DNA of 64,000 nucleotides, from NCBI RefSeq assembly GCF_005870025.1, contig NZ_VATA01000007.1, forward strand, positions 1 to 64,000, given 5' to 3'. The notes under the pieces are model-generated. The model saw only the letters and a program-made list of their open reading frames with translations, did not search any database and was not told the DNA's origin. The number at the start of each line of letters is the position of its first letter. Position 1 is the stretch's first letter. A program made the translations under genes and the position numbers. Below are positions 9,447 to 18,230 of the stretch, in pieces. The stretch is from Poseidonocella sp. HB161398. Lineage in GTDB: Bacteria; Pseudomonadota; Alphaproteobacteria; Rhodobacterales; Rhodobacteraceae.

Positions 9447-10883
9447 ATGTCCAATCCAGAAGATTATGCCCAGTCCAATTTTCAGGCGGCGCTCTTCGCC
9501 CTGGCGTTGGAGCGGGGCGGAGGCGCGCCGCTGCACCTGCAGCTGGCCGATGCGCTGCGCGGGCTCCTGATCGGCGGGCGCTTCGCCGGGCGGAAGCTGC
9601 CGGCCAGCCGCGTGCTGGCGGCCGAGCTGAGCGTGTCGCGGATGACGGTGACGACCGCCTATGACCAGCTTGCCGCCGAGGGCTACCTGGCGACGCGGCG
9701 GGGCGACGGCACCTATGTCGCGGACCACCTGCCGCATCTCGTCCCGGCGCCGAAGCGGCCGCGGCCTGCGCCCGCGCCGCCGGTGCCGCCCGCGCCCTTC
9801 CATCCCGGCCTGCCGGACCAGGCGCTGTTTCCGCACCGCGCCTGGGCCCGCCATCTGGAGCGCGCCTGGACGCGCCCGGCCCCGGCGCTGCTCGCGCGGG
9901 CCGATCCGCTGGGCTGGGCGCCGCTGCGCCAGGCGATCGCCGCGCATCTGGCGGCCTGGCGCGGGCTCGATTGCGACGCCGGCCAGATCGTGGTCACCTC
10001 GGGCGCCTGGGACGCCTTCGACCTGCTGCGCGGCGCGGCCCTGCAGGCGGGCGCGCGGATCGCCGTCGAGGATCCGGGCTGGCCGACGCAGCAGAAGCTC
10101 CTGCAGCGCGGCGGGCTTTCGCCCTGTCCTGTGCGGATAGACGGCGAGGGGCTCGACCCGGCGCGGCTGCCCGGCGGGCTCGCCGCGGCGATCGTCACGC
10201 CCTCGCGCCACTATCCGACCGGCACCGCCATGCCGCTGGCGCGGCGGCTGGCGCTGCTCGGCTGGGCGGAGGCCGAGGGCGCGCTGGTGATCGAGGACGA
10301 CTATGACAGCGAGTTCCGCTACCAGGGGCAGCCCTTGCCCTCGCTGGCCGGGCTCGACGGGCTCGGCCGCACGGTCTACATGGGCAGCTTCTCGAAGCTC
10401 CTCAGCCCCGGTCTCCGGATCGGCTACCTGGTCCTGCCCGAGGCGCTGACCGGCGCGGCGCGGGACCATCTGGAGGTGACCGGCGCGCGCGCCTCGCTGC
10501 TGCCGCAGCCGGCGCTGGCGGCCTTCATGGAAAGCGGCGAATTCGCCACCCATCTGCGGCGGATGCGGCGCGTCTATGCGCGGCGGCAGGCGCATCTGCT
10601 TGCCTGCCTCGCGCCGTTCGAGGGGCTCTTGTCGCTTTCCGCCGACCCGTCTGGCATGCATCTGATGCTGCCCCTCGGCCCGGATCTGGCCGGGCGGGTC
10701 CCGGACCGCGAGATCTCTGCCCGCGCCGCGGCGGAGGGGATGGTGCTGCGCGCGCTCTCCGCCCATGCGCGCCTGCCCGATGCGCCCGAAGGGCTGATCC
10801 TCGGCTATGCCGGCTTCGAGGAGCCGCGGCTGGGGGAGGCGGCGGAGGCTCTGGGCCGGATCCTTCGCGCGGCGGCGGGCTAG
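9447..10883 (+). CDS. MocR/PdxR family regulator (GntR HTH fused to aminotransferase)
   Basis: A 478-residue two-domain regulator. Residues about 25-90 are a GntR winged helix (PLHLQLADALRGLLIGGRFAGRKLPASRVLAAELSVSRMTVTTAYDQL). From about 115 it is a class I aminotransferase-fold domain that binds PLP; GSFSKLLSPGLRIGY (about 313-327) carries the PLP Lys, and VIEDDYDSEFRYQGQP the PLP-contacting Asp/Tyr. Such proteins act as PLP sensors, not aminotransferases. Direct repeats of TCCAAT lie at the very start of the coding region (about 9450 and 9474), so the true start could be a little further downstream. It probably regulates the divergent split-barrel gene. Confidence 0.88.
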   Translation: MSNPEDYAQSNFQAALFALALERGGGAPLHLQLADALRGLLIGGRFAGRKLPASRVLAAELSVSRMTVTTAYDQLAAEGYLATRRGDGTYVADHLPHLVPAPKRPRPAPAPPVPPAPFHPGLPDQALFPHRAWARHLERAWTRPAPALLARADPLGWAPLRQAIAAHLAAWRGLDCDAGQIVVTSGAWDAFDLLRGAALQAGARIAVEDPGWPTQQKLLQRGGLSPCPVRIDGEGLDPARLPGGLAAAIVTPSRHYPTGTAMPLARRLALLGWAEAEGALVIEDDYDSEFRYQGQPLPSLAGLDGLGRTVYMGSFSKLLSPGLRIGYLVLPEALTGAARDHLEVTGARASLLPQPALAAFMESGEFATHLRRMRRVYARRQAHLLACLAPFEGLLSLSADPSGMHLMLPLGPDLAGRVPDREISARAAAEGMVLRALSAHARLPDAPEGLILGYAGFEEPRLGEAAEALGRILRAAAG

Positions 10884-10914
10884 CGCCTGCCGCTGCCTGT
10901 TGCGCGGAATTCAA

Positions 10915-10934
10915 GGGACGGCAGCAGCCGTCCC
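10915..10934. terminator. Hairpin between convergent regulator and amidase genes
   Basis: A perfect 8-bp stem, GGGACGGC / GCCGTCCC, with a 4-nt AGCA loop, in the 65-bp gap between the convergent genes ending at 10883 (plus) and 10949 (minus). No long T tract on either strand; plausible as a bidirectional terminator. Confidence 0.5.
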
Positions 10935-10948
10935 GGAGCCGGAGCGGG

Positions 10949-12106
10949 TCAGGCCAGCTCGCGCCGGGCGGCGAAGCGTTCGGCGGCAAGCGCGATCAGG
11001 CCGAGGTCGCTGCCGGCCGGACCGATCAGCGACAGGCCGAGCGGGGCGTCCTCCACCATGGCCAGCGGCATCGAGACCTGCGGCAGCCCGGCATGCCCGG
11101 CGATGCTCAGGAGCCGGATCGCCGCCGTGCGGAAGGCCTCCATCTCCGCGCCGCCCGCCCCGAGCTTCGGCGCCGCGCCGGGGGCGGTTGGCAGGAGCAG
11201 GATGCCGTCCTCGTCAAGGGCCGCGCGGATCCGCGCGCGCAGCCGGTCGCGGGCGGTCCGGGCCTCGGCGATTTCCTCCGCGCTCAGCGCCATCGCCGCC
11301 TCGAAGCGCTCGCGCACGCCGGGGCCGAATTCGGGGGATGCGGCGCGGATCCAGTCGCCGAACTCCTCGGCAATCTCGGCCGCCTGGGCGACGCGGAAGA
11401 CCGGCTGCAGCTCGGCGATCTCGGCGGGCGACAGCAGCGGCGCCGGATCGGCCGGGGGCAGCAGCGGGCGCAGCGCGGCCGCCGTGGCCGCGGGCACCTC
11501 CGCCCAGAGATCGGCCGGGGCGAGGAAGCGCGGCGCGGGCAGATCCGTTTCAGGCGCCAGGATCGCCGCGCCGAGCAGCAGCGTCCCGGCATCGGCGGCG
11601 AAGAGCCCCGGCACGTCGTAGCTGGCCGCCAGCGGCTGCATCCCCGCAGCGGGCAGCAGCCCGTGGCTTGCCCGCCAGCCCCAGAGCCCGCAGAACGAGG
11701 CGGGAAGCCGGACGGAGCCGCCCGTGTCCGTGCCGAGCGCCAGATCCGCCAGCCCCTGCGCCACCGCCGAGGCGGAGCCAGAAGAGGACCCGCCGGGCAC
11801 CCGGTCGGGCGCGGCCGGGTTCAGCGGCGTCCCGTAATGGGCGTTCTCGCCCATCAGCGAATAGGCCAGCTCGTCCATATGCGTCTTGCCGGCCAGTTCG
11901 GCCCCGGCGTCCAGAAGGGCCGCGACCACCGGCGCAGTGGCGGTGGCGGGCGCCTGGCGCGCAGCCCAGCCGGGATGGCCCGAGCCGGTGACATGGCCCT
12001 TGATGTCCAGGTTGTCCTTCACCGCCAGGCGCAGCCCCGAAAGCGGTCCGTCCCGCGGCGGCAGCGCGCCTTCGTCAAAGGTCGTCACGAACGGGTCGAT
12101 GGCCAT
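10949..12106 (-). CDS. Amidase (amidase signature family)
   Basis: A 385-residue amidase with the Ser-cisSer-Lys triad visible: Lys30 in LAVKDNLDIKG, Ser107 in PGGSSSGSAS and Ser131 in GTDTGGSVRLPAS. The K-S and S-S spacings match the amidase signature family. It is shorter than most members (450-600), lacking an extended C-terminal part. Start ATG at 12106 follows CCAGGAGACCC; an upstream extension would run through the regulatory region. It is divergent from the GntR regulator at 12315, which probably controls it. It hydrolyses an amide to an acid and ammonia; the substrate is unknown. Mandelamide hydrolase- and AtzE-like enzymes are the nearest kinds by feel. Confidence 0.87.
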   Translation of the reverse strand: MAIDPFVTTFDEGALPPRDGPLSGLRLAVKDNLDIKGHVTGSGHPGWAARQAPATATAPVVAALLDAGAELAGKTHMDELAYSLMGENAHYGTPLNPAAPDRVPGGSSSGSASAVAQGLADLALGTDTGGSVRLPASFCGLWGWRASHGLLPAAGMQPLAASYDVPGLFAADAGTLLLGAAILAPETDLPAPRFLAPADLWAEVPAATAAALRPLLPPADPAPLLSPAEIAELQPVFRVAQAAEIAEEFGDWIRAASPEFGPGVRERFEAAMALSAEEIAEARTARDRLRARIRAALDEDGILLLPTAPGAAPKLGAGGAEMEAFRTAAIRLLSIAGHAGLPQVSMPLAMVEDAPLGLSLIGPAGSDLGLIALAAERFAARRELA

Positions 12107-12259
12107 GTCGGGTCTCCTGGCGCGGGTCGGGCGCGCCCGCCCCGGATGCGGGTGCGGCAGGGCCAGCCTGCATCGCGCGGACGGGGCGCGTCTACCCCGT
12201 TCTGCCGCGCGGCCCCTGCCGGGCGCCGCGGCGGATCCCGTGGCGCCATTGAAAAAGAG

Positions 12260-12286
12260 TGTACATGTGATGTCAACCTGTATACA
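12260..12286. promoter_or_regulatory. Candidate GntR operator pair
   Basis: Two short perfect palindromes, TGTACA at 12260-12265 and TGTATACA at 12279-12286, lie 14 bp apart in an A/T-richer patch within the 208-bp divergent promoter of the amidase and the GntR/FCD gene. FCD-subfamily regulators often bind TGTATACA-like sites, so this is the likely autoregulatory operator. Confidence 0.55.
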
Positions 12287-12314
12287 TATGCCGCGAAGCA
12301 GAGGAGAGCCCGCG

Positions 12315-12944
12315 ATGACCGCCGGATCGGCCGAGAGGATCCATGCCGCGCTGATCGCGCGGATCTCGGAGGGGCGCCTGCAGCCCGGCGCCGCGCTCGC
12401 CGAGACCGCGCTGGCCGAGGAATTCGGCGTGTCCCGCACCCCGGTGCGCGAGGCGCTGCAGCGGCTGGCGCGCGACGGGCTGGCCGAGCGCGGCCCGCGC
12501 CGCGCCTTCGCGCTGAAGACGCCCGACCCGGCGGAGATGGCCGGGCTCTTCGAGGCGGTGGGCGAGATCGAGGGCGCGATTGCCGCGCTGGCGGCCAGGC
12601 GGATGACCGAGATCGAGCGGGCCGCGCTGGCGGGGCTTCTGGAGGAGGAGCGCGAGGCCGATCCCGCCGCCTATTCCGCGCTGAACCTGCGGGTCCATGC
12701 CGCGATCCGCGCCGGCGCCCGCAGCCCCGTCCTGGCGCGCACGCTCGAGGCGCTCGAGCTGCAGACCCTGCCCTGGCGGGCGATGAACTTCGCCCGCGAT
12801 GCCGGGCGGCAGGCCCGCTCGCGCAGCGAGCACCGGGCGATCGCCGCGGCGATCCGCGCGGGCGACCCCGATGCCGCGCGACTGGCGATGCAGGCCCATG
12901 TCGCCGGCGCCTTCCTGGCCGCCACGCGGCCCCTTTCCGAGTAA
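12315..12944 (+). CDS. GntR family regulator, FadR/FCD subfamily
   Basis: A 209-residue regulator. The N-terminal winged helix (IHAALIARISEGRLQPGAALAETALAEEFGVSRTPVREALQRLARDGL, residues 8-55) is followed by an all-helical FCD effector domain; the His of NLRVHAAI and SEHRAI sit where FCD metal or ligand contacts occur. Start at 12315 is chosen because AGAGGAG precedes it by 9 bp; earlier in-frame ATGs lie inside the operator. It precedes the TauE-type transporter by 12 bp (likely one operon) and is divergent from the amidase, so it probably controls both in response to an organic acid. Confidence 0.88.
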   Translation: MTAGSAERIHAALIARISEGRLQPGAALAETALAEEFGVSRTPVREALQRLARDGLAERGPRRAFALKTPDPAEMAGLFEAVGEIEGAIAALAARRMTEIERAALAGLLEEEREADPAAYSALNLRVHAAIRAGARSPVLARTLEALELQTLPWRAMNFARDAGRQARSRSEHRAIAAAIRAGDPDAARLAMQAHVAGAFLAATRPLSE

Positions 12945-12956
12945 CTGACCGAACGG

Positions 12957-13790
12957 ATGTCCGTCATGACCGATCCCTCCCTGCTTTTCCTGATGCTGAT
13001 CCTGCTGGCCGTGATCGGCGCCTTCGCCGGCGTTCTGGCCGGGCTGCTCGGCGTCGGCGGCGGCATCGTGCTGGTGCCCGCCTTCTTCTACGCCTTCTCC
13101 ACGCTGGGCTATGGCGGCCCGCAGCTGATGCAGGTCTGCCTGGCGACCTCGCTGGCGACGATCATCGTCACCTCGGTGCGCTCGCTGCTCAGCCACAACC
13201 GCAAGGGCGCGGTCGACTGGGACATCCTGAGGACCTGGGCGCCGGGCATCGTCATCGGCGCGGTCGTCGGCGTGCTGGTCGCCGCCTCGCTGCGCTCGAT
13301 CGTGCTGCAGGCGATCTTCGGCTGCCTGGCGCTGGTAATCGGCCTCTACATGGGGCTCGGCAAGGCCCATTGGCGCCTGGCCGAAGAGATGCCGAAAGGC
13401 GCGCGCCGCGCCGCCTATTCGCCCGCGGTCGGCTTCCTGTCGGTGCTGATGGGGATCGGCGGCGGCAGCTTCGGCGTGCCGCTGATGAGCCTGCATGGCG
13501 TGCCGATCCACCGCGCCGTGGCCACCGCGGCGGGGTTCGGCGTGCTGATCGCGGCGCCCTCGACGGCGGGCTTCCTTCTGCTGTCGCTCGATCCCGCCGC
13601 ACGTCCGCCCTACACGCTGGGCGCGGTCAACCTGCCGGCCTTCCTGATCGTCATCGCGATGACGCTGATCACCGCGCCTCTGGGCGTGAAGCTGGCGCAT
13701 TCGCTCGATCCGAAGCCGCTGAAACGCGTCTTCGCCGTCTTCCTGGTGCTCGTCGCGCTCAACATGCTGCGCAAGGTCGCCTTCGGCTGA
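12957..13790 (+). CDS. TauE/SafE (TSUP) family membrane transporter
   Basis: A 277-residue inner-membrane protein with about eight hydrophobic segments and the internal duplication of the family: GVLAGLLGVGGGIVLVPAF near residue 30 and GFLSVLMGIGGGSFGVPLMS near residue 165, the two G-rich re-entrant motifs. Members move sulfite, sulfoacetate or organic anions. Directly downstream of the GntR regulator, it may export or import the acid made by the neighbouring amidase; that link is inference from position. Confidence 0.88.
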   Translation: MSVMTDPSLLFLMLILLAVIGAFAGVLAGLLGVGGGIVLVPAFFYAFSTLGYGGPQLMQVCLATSLATIIVTSVRSLLSHNRKGAVDWDILRTWAPGIVIGAVVGVLVAASLRSIVLQAIFGCLALVIGLYMGLGKAHWRLAEEMPKGARRAAYSPAVGFLSVLMGIGGGSFGVPLMSLHGVPIHRAVATAAGFGVLIAAPSTAGFLLLSLDPAARPPYTLGAVNLPAFLIVIAMTLITAPLGVKLAHSLDPKPLKRVFAVFLVLVALNMLRKVAFG

Positions 13791-13953
13791 CCTGCCGGCC
13801 GGTCCCGCCAGGGGGCCGGCTGCCTCAGGATGCGGCAGATGGCCCGTCCGCTGCACTTGCACCCGGCGGCCGGAGCGGCAGAATGGCCGCCTCCGGTTGC
13901 GTCCCGCGCGGCGCGGGGGGACAGTTCGCCAGACCGCACCGCAACGGGGATCC

Positions 13954-16900
13954 ATGAGCCAGGCGCAGCAGATCGTGCCCGAGAGGCGCCGCTACAACCA
14001 GTATGTCGCCGACGAGACGCTGGAAGACTACGCGCTGCGCTTTACCGCGCGCAGCGCGCGGCTGCCTGCTGGGCGGGTGGCGCAGACCGCGCTCGGGGCC
14101 ATCGCCTTTCTCGCCTGCGAGGCGATCGGCGGCGCGCTGACGCTGAGCTACGGCACGGCCAATGCGCTGGTGGCGATCGCGCTGCTGACCGTAACGGCCT
14201 TCGCCATCGGCCTGCCCATCGTCTCGGCGGCGGGGAAGGCGGGGCTCGATATCGACCTGCTGACCCGGGCGGCGGGATTCGGCTATCTCGGCTCGACCAT
14301 CACCTCGCTGATCTACGCGACCTTCACCTTCGTCCTCTTCGCCATAGAGGCCAGCATCATGTCCGTGGCGCTCGAGATGGTGCTGGGCCTGCCGCTGTGG
14401 CTGGCGCATCTCATCTCCGCGCTGGTGGTGCTGCCGATCGCGGCCTTCGGCATCCGCCGGATCTCGCGGCTGCAGCTCTGGACCCAGCCGGTCTGGCTCG
14501 TGCTGCAGGTCGCGCCGCTGGCGGTGCTGGCCTTCTCCGAGGCCGGGGCCATGCCGGGCTGGCTGGATTTCTCCGGCGCGGCGGGCACGGGCGGCACGGG
14601 GGGGATCGACCCGCTGCTCGTCGGGGCGTCGCTGTCGCTCTTGATGTCTCTCCTGCCGCAGATCGGCGAGCAGGTCGACTACCTGCGCTTCATGCCCGCG
14701 AAGCGCTCGGCGGGCTGGTGGGGCTGGCTGGTGCTGGCCGGGCCGGGCTGGGTGTTCCTGGGCGCGGGCAAGCTGGTGCTGGGCTCGATGCTGGCCTGGC
14801 TGGCGCTGTCGCAGGGCGTGCCGGCCGAGCGCGCCGCGCAGCCGGCCGAGATGTTCCGCATGGCCTTCGAGGGGCTGACCGGCCATCCCGGGATCGCGCT
14901 GGCGCTGACCGGGATTTTCGTCTGCATCTGCCAGGTGAAGATCAACGTCACCAACGCCTATGCCGGCTCGATCGCCTGGTCGAACACCTTCTCGCGGCTG
15001 ACCCATTCGCATCCCGGGCGGGTCGTCTGGCTGGTCTTCAACACCGGGCTGGCGCTGTTCCTGATGGAATTCGGCATCTTCCGCGCGCTGGAGAGCATCC
15101 TCGACCTCTTCGCCATCCTCGCGGTCGGCTGGCTCGGCGCCATCGCGGGCGACCTCGTGGTCTCGCGGCCGCTGGGGCTGGCGCCGAAGGAGATGGAGTT
15201 CAAGCGCGCCCATCTCTACGACATCAACCCGGTCGGCGGCGGCGCGATGCTGCTGTCGGTGCTGACGGCGGTGGCCTGCCTCGCGGGGTTCGGCGGCGAG
15301 ATGGCGCGGGCCTTCTGCGTGCCGATCGGGCTGGCGACCGCCTTCGCCGCGGCGCCGCTGATCGCCTGGGCGACCGGCGGGCGGTTCTATATCGCGCGCC
15401 GCTCGGCCGTGGCGCCGGAGGCGGACGGGCTGTGCACCTGCGGGCTCTGCGAAAACCGCTTCGACCCCGAGGACATGGCGCAGTGCCCGGCCTATGCGCT
15501 GCCGATCTGCTCGCTCTGCTGCTCGCTCGAGGGGCGCTGCCATGACCGCTGCAAGACCGAGGGGCGCGCCTCGCAGCAGGCGGCGGCGGTCGCCGACTGG
15601 CTGCTGCCGCCCGGGCTCGCGCGGCGCACGCGGTCGCGGATCGCCCAGGTCGGCGGGCTGGCGCTGGTGCTGGCGCTGGTCCTTGCCGGGCTTCTCGGGG
15701 CGGTCGCCCACCAGCTCGCCCCATCGCTGCCAGAGGCCGAATTTGCCGCTGTCTCCCGCGCGCTCTGGGCGGTCTTCGCCGCGCTCGCGATCCTCTCGGG
15801 GCTGATGGCCTGGTTCCTGGTGCTCAATGCCGAGGGCCGCCGCGCCGTGGAGGAAGAGTTCGAGCGCCAGGCGGGCGAGCTCTTCGACGAGAATGCCCGC
15901 CGCCGGGCCTCCGACGAGGCGGCGCAGAAGGCGCGCGAGGCGGCGGAGGCGGCTAATTTCGCCAAGTCGCGCTTCCTCACCGGGCTCAGCCACGAGCTGC
16001 GCTCGCCGCTCAACTCGATCTTCGGCTATGCCCAGCTGATGGAGCGCGCGCCCGAGACCCAGAAGACTGCCACCGCCGTGATCCGCCGCAGCGCCGAGCA
16101 CCTGACCGACCTGATCGAGGGGCTGCAGGACATCTCGCGCGTCGAAAGCGGCACGCTGGTGCTGTCGCGCGACCGGATCGCGCTGCGCGACCTGCTGGAG
16201 CAGCTGGCCGGCATGTTCCGCCTGCAGGCGGAGGCCAAGGGGATCGGCTTCTCCTACGAGCCCCGGGGCCGGCTGCCGCGCCATGTCATGGCCGACCGCA
16301 AGCGGCTGCGCCAGGTGCTGATCAACCTCCTCGCCAATGCGGTGAAGTTCACCGAGACCGGCGAGGCGGGGATGCGCGCCTCCTATCGCGGCTCGACGCT
16401 GGAGATCGAAGTCTTCGACACCGGCATCGGCATCCCGGAGGCGGATCTGGAGCGGATCTTCCAGCCCTTCGACCGCGGCAGCTCGGCCGCCGCGCAGGCG
16501 ATCCCGGGGACCGGGCTGGGCCTGACCATCACCAAGCTGCTGAGCGAGATCATGGGCGGCACGCTCTCGGTGGAGAGCCGCCCCGGCGCGGGCACGCGGA
16601 TCACGCTGCGGCTGATGATGTTCGAGGCGGCGGGCCCGGCCGCCGAGGAGACCGCGCCGATCCTGGGCTATGCCGGTCCGCGCCGCCGGGTGCTGCTGGT
16701 CGATGACACGGCCGAGCATCTGGAGCTGGCGCGGCGGCTGCTGGCGCCCCTGGGCTTCGCGGTCTCGACCGCGCGCTCGGGCAGCGAGGCGCTGCGGATC
16801 GCGCCGGCGCTGGCCCCCGATCTGGCGGTGCTCGACGTGTCGATGCCGGGCATGACCGGCTGGGAGCTTGCGGCGAAGCTGCGCGCGCTGTTTCCGGGGC

Positions 16901-17313
16901 TGCGGATCCTGATGGTCTCGGCCAATGCCCAGGATGCCGAGGCCGGGGCGCGGCGCGAGGCCGGGGCGGATCACGACGCCTTCCTGGCGAAGCCCTTCGA
17001 GGCCGACGCGCTTTTCGAGGCGGCGGGCGGGCTTCTGGACCTTGCCTGGATCCGCGGCGACGCGCCGGAGCCGCCGGCCGTGCCGCCGCCTGCGGCACCT
17101 GCGCCGGCCCGGCCCGCCGCCGCCCCAGCGGGCCCGGCGCTTGCCGCCTTGCGCGATGCGGCCGGGATCGGCCACCGGCGCGGCGTGACCGAGGCGCTCG
17201 ACCGGCTGGAGGCGGAGGGAACCGCGCCGGGACAGCTGGCGCGCTGGCGGGCGCTTGCCGCGCGCTTCGACCTGCCCGCCATTGCCGCCGATCTGCAGGA
17301 GATGCCGGAATGA
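13954..17313 (+). CDS. NCS1 permease-like sensor histidine kinase with receiver domain (hybrid)
   Basis: A 1119-residue membrane sensor. Residues about 1-485 are a purine/cytosine permease-type (NCS1, CodB-like) module: TLEDYALRFTARS near residue 23 and NVTNAYAGSIAWSNTFSR near residue 332 are the hallmarks. Residues 494-533 hold nine cysteines (494, 496, 499, 511, 519, 522, 523, 529, 533), a probable metal or redox site. Two more membrane helices (about 555-640) and a short coiled coil lead to the kinase: H-box His680 (LSHELRSPLNS), N-box NLLANAVKF, G1 DTGIGIPE and G2 GTGLGLTI. A receiver domain has Asp961 (LDVSMPGM). The C-terminal tail has a Pro/Ala linker and a small helical end. It overlaps the response regulator gene by 4 bp and converges on urtABCDE, so it may sense urea or a nucleobase/ureide through the permease fold. 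Confidence 0.9.
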   Translation: MSQAQQIVPERRRYNQYVADETLEDYALRFTARSARLPAGRVAQTALGAIAFLACEAIGGALTLSYGTANALVAIALLTVTAFAIGLPIVSAAGKAGLDIDLLTRAAGFGYLGSTITSLIYATFTFVLFAIEASIMSVALEMVLGLPLWLAHLISALVVLPIAAFGIRRISRLQLWTQPVWLVLQVAPLAVLAFSEAGAMPGWLDFSGAAGTGGTGGIDPLLVGASLSLLMSLLPQIGEQVDYLRFMPAKRSAGWWGWLVLAGPGWVFLGAGKLVLGSMLAWLALSQGVPAERAAQPAEMFRMAFEGLTGHPGIALALTGIFVCICQVKINVTNAYAGSIAWSNTFSRLTHSHPGRVVWLVFNTGLALFLMEFGIFRALESILDLFAILAVGWLGAIAGDLVVSRPLGLAPKEMEFKRAHLYDINPVGGGAMLLSVLTAVACLAGFGGEMARAFCVPIGLATAFAAAPLIAWATGGRFYIARRSAVAPEADGLCTCGLCENRFDPEDMAQCPAYALPICSLCCSLEGRCHDRCKTEGRASQQAAAVADWLLPPGLARRTRSRIAQVGGLALVLALVLAGLLGAVAHQLAPSLPEAEFAAVSRALWAVFAALAILSGLMAWFLVLNAEGRRAVEEEFERQAGELFDENARRRASDEAAQKAREAAEAANFAKSRFLTGLSHELRSPLNSIFGYAQLMERAPETQKTATAVIRRSAEHLTDLIEGLQDISRVESGTLVLSRDRIALRDLLEQLAGMFRLQAEAKGIGFSYEPRGRLPRHVMADRKRLRQVLINLLANAVKFTETGEAGMRASYRGSTLEIEVFDTGIGIPEADLERIFQPFDRGSSAAAQAIPGTGLGLTITKLLSEIMGGTLSVESRPGAGTRITLRLMMFEAAGPAAEETAPILGYAGPRRRVLLVDDTAEHLELARRLLAPLGFAVSTARSGSEALRIAPALAPDLAVLDVSMPGMTGWELAAKLRALFPGLRILMVSANAQDAEAGARREAGADHDAFLAKPFEADALFEAAGGLLDLAWIRGDAPEPPAVPPPAAPAPARPAAAPAGPALAALRDAAGIGHRRGVTEALDRLEAEGTAPGQLARWRALAARFDLPAIAADLQEMPE

Positions 17314-18209
17314 CCGCGCTTGGCGACACCGTCCTGATCGTCGACGACCAGCCCGAGACGCTGGAGCTGCTGACCGACACGCTGGAGCGCGAGGGGATGA
17401 CGGCGCTGGTCTCGATCCGCGGCCAGGCGGCGCTGGAGCTGCTGGCGAAGGTCGAGCCGCATGTCATCCTGATGGACGCGATCATGCCCGGGCTCGACGG
17501 GTTCGAGACCACGCGGGCGATCAAGCAGATGCCGGGGCGCGAACATATCCCGGTGATCTTCATGACCGGGCTGACCGAGACCGAGCATGTGGTGAAGGGG
17601 CTGGCGGCGGGGGGCGTCGACTACGTGACGAAGCCCGTCGTGCTGGAGGAGATGATCGCCCGCATCCGTGTCCACCTGACCAATGCTCGGCTGGCGCAGG
17701 GCGCGCGGGCGGCGCTGGATGCGGCCGGGCGCAGCCTCATGGCGCTCGACGGCGAGGGGCGGCTCCTGTGGTCGACGCCGCGGGCCGAGGAGATCCTCGC
17801 CGATCTCTTCGAGAACGGGCGGCTGGTGCTCAGCGACGCGCTGGCGGGCCAGCTGCTGTCAATGCGGGGCGCGGCGGACAGCCGGTCGCGGCTGACCGTG
17901 GGCGAGCGGCTGCTGGAATTCCAGTACCTGGCGCCGGTGCGGCCGGGCGAGGCGCTCTACCGGGTGACGGAGTCGCGCCCCGGCGCGCGGGAGGCGGCGC
18001 TGCGCGACCGGTTCGGGCTGACCGCGCGCGAGGCGGAGGTGCTATTGTGGCTGGCGGCGGGCAAGTCGAACCAGGACATCGCCGCGATCCTCGGCAATTC
18101 CGCCGCCACGGTGAAGAAGCACCTTCTTCAGATCTACGCCAAGCTCGGGGTGGAGAACCGGGCGACGGCGGCGGCGATGGCGGTGCAGCTGCTGGCCGAG
18201 CTGGGCTGA
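17310..18209 (+). CDS. Response regulator (REC + LuxR HTH), partner of the permease-kinase
   Basis: A 299-residue regulator. Receiver domain 1-125 with Asp12/Asp13, phospho-acceptor Asp56 (ILMDAIMPG), Thr86 and Lys108 (VTKPV). A middle segment (about 130-230) has PAS-like sequence (GRSLMALDGEGRLLWSTPRAEEIL). The C-terminal LuxR-type helix-turn-helix is FGLTAREAEVLLWLAAGKSNQDIAAILGNSAATVKKHLLQIYAKLGVENR. Its ATG overlaps the kinase stop (ATGA), so the two form a cognate pair. It ends 21 bp from the end of the convergent urt operon, which is a reasonable but unproven target. Confidence 0.92.
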   Translation: MTALGDTVLIVDDQPETLELLTDTLEREGMTALVSIRGQAALELLAKVEPHVILMDAIMPGLDGFETTRAIKQMPGREHIPVIFMTGLTETEHVVKGLAAGGVDYVTKPVVLEEMIARIRVHLTNARLAQGARAALDAAGRSLMALDGEGRLLWSTPRAEEILADLFENGRLVLSDALAGQLLSMRGAADSRSRLTVGERLLEFQYLAPVRPGEALYRVTESRPGAREAALRDRFGLTAREAEVLLWLAAGKSNQDIAAILGNSAATVKKHLLQIYAKLGVENRATAAAMAVQLLAELG

Positions 18210-18230
18210 GCCCGGCCCGGCCCGCGCGGG

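Noticed and set aside
13825-17175. A 1116-codon open frame antisense to the permease-kinase gene
   Set aside because: Its translation is Arg/Gly/Gln-rich low-complexity text with no family motif, while the plus-strand frame carries complete NCS1, kinase and receiver motifs. Long antisense frames are expected at about 70% GC.
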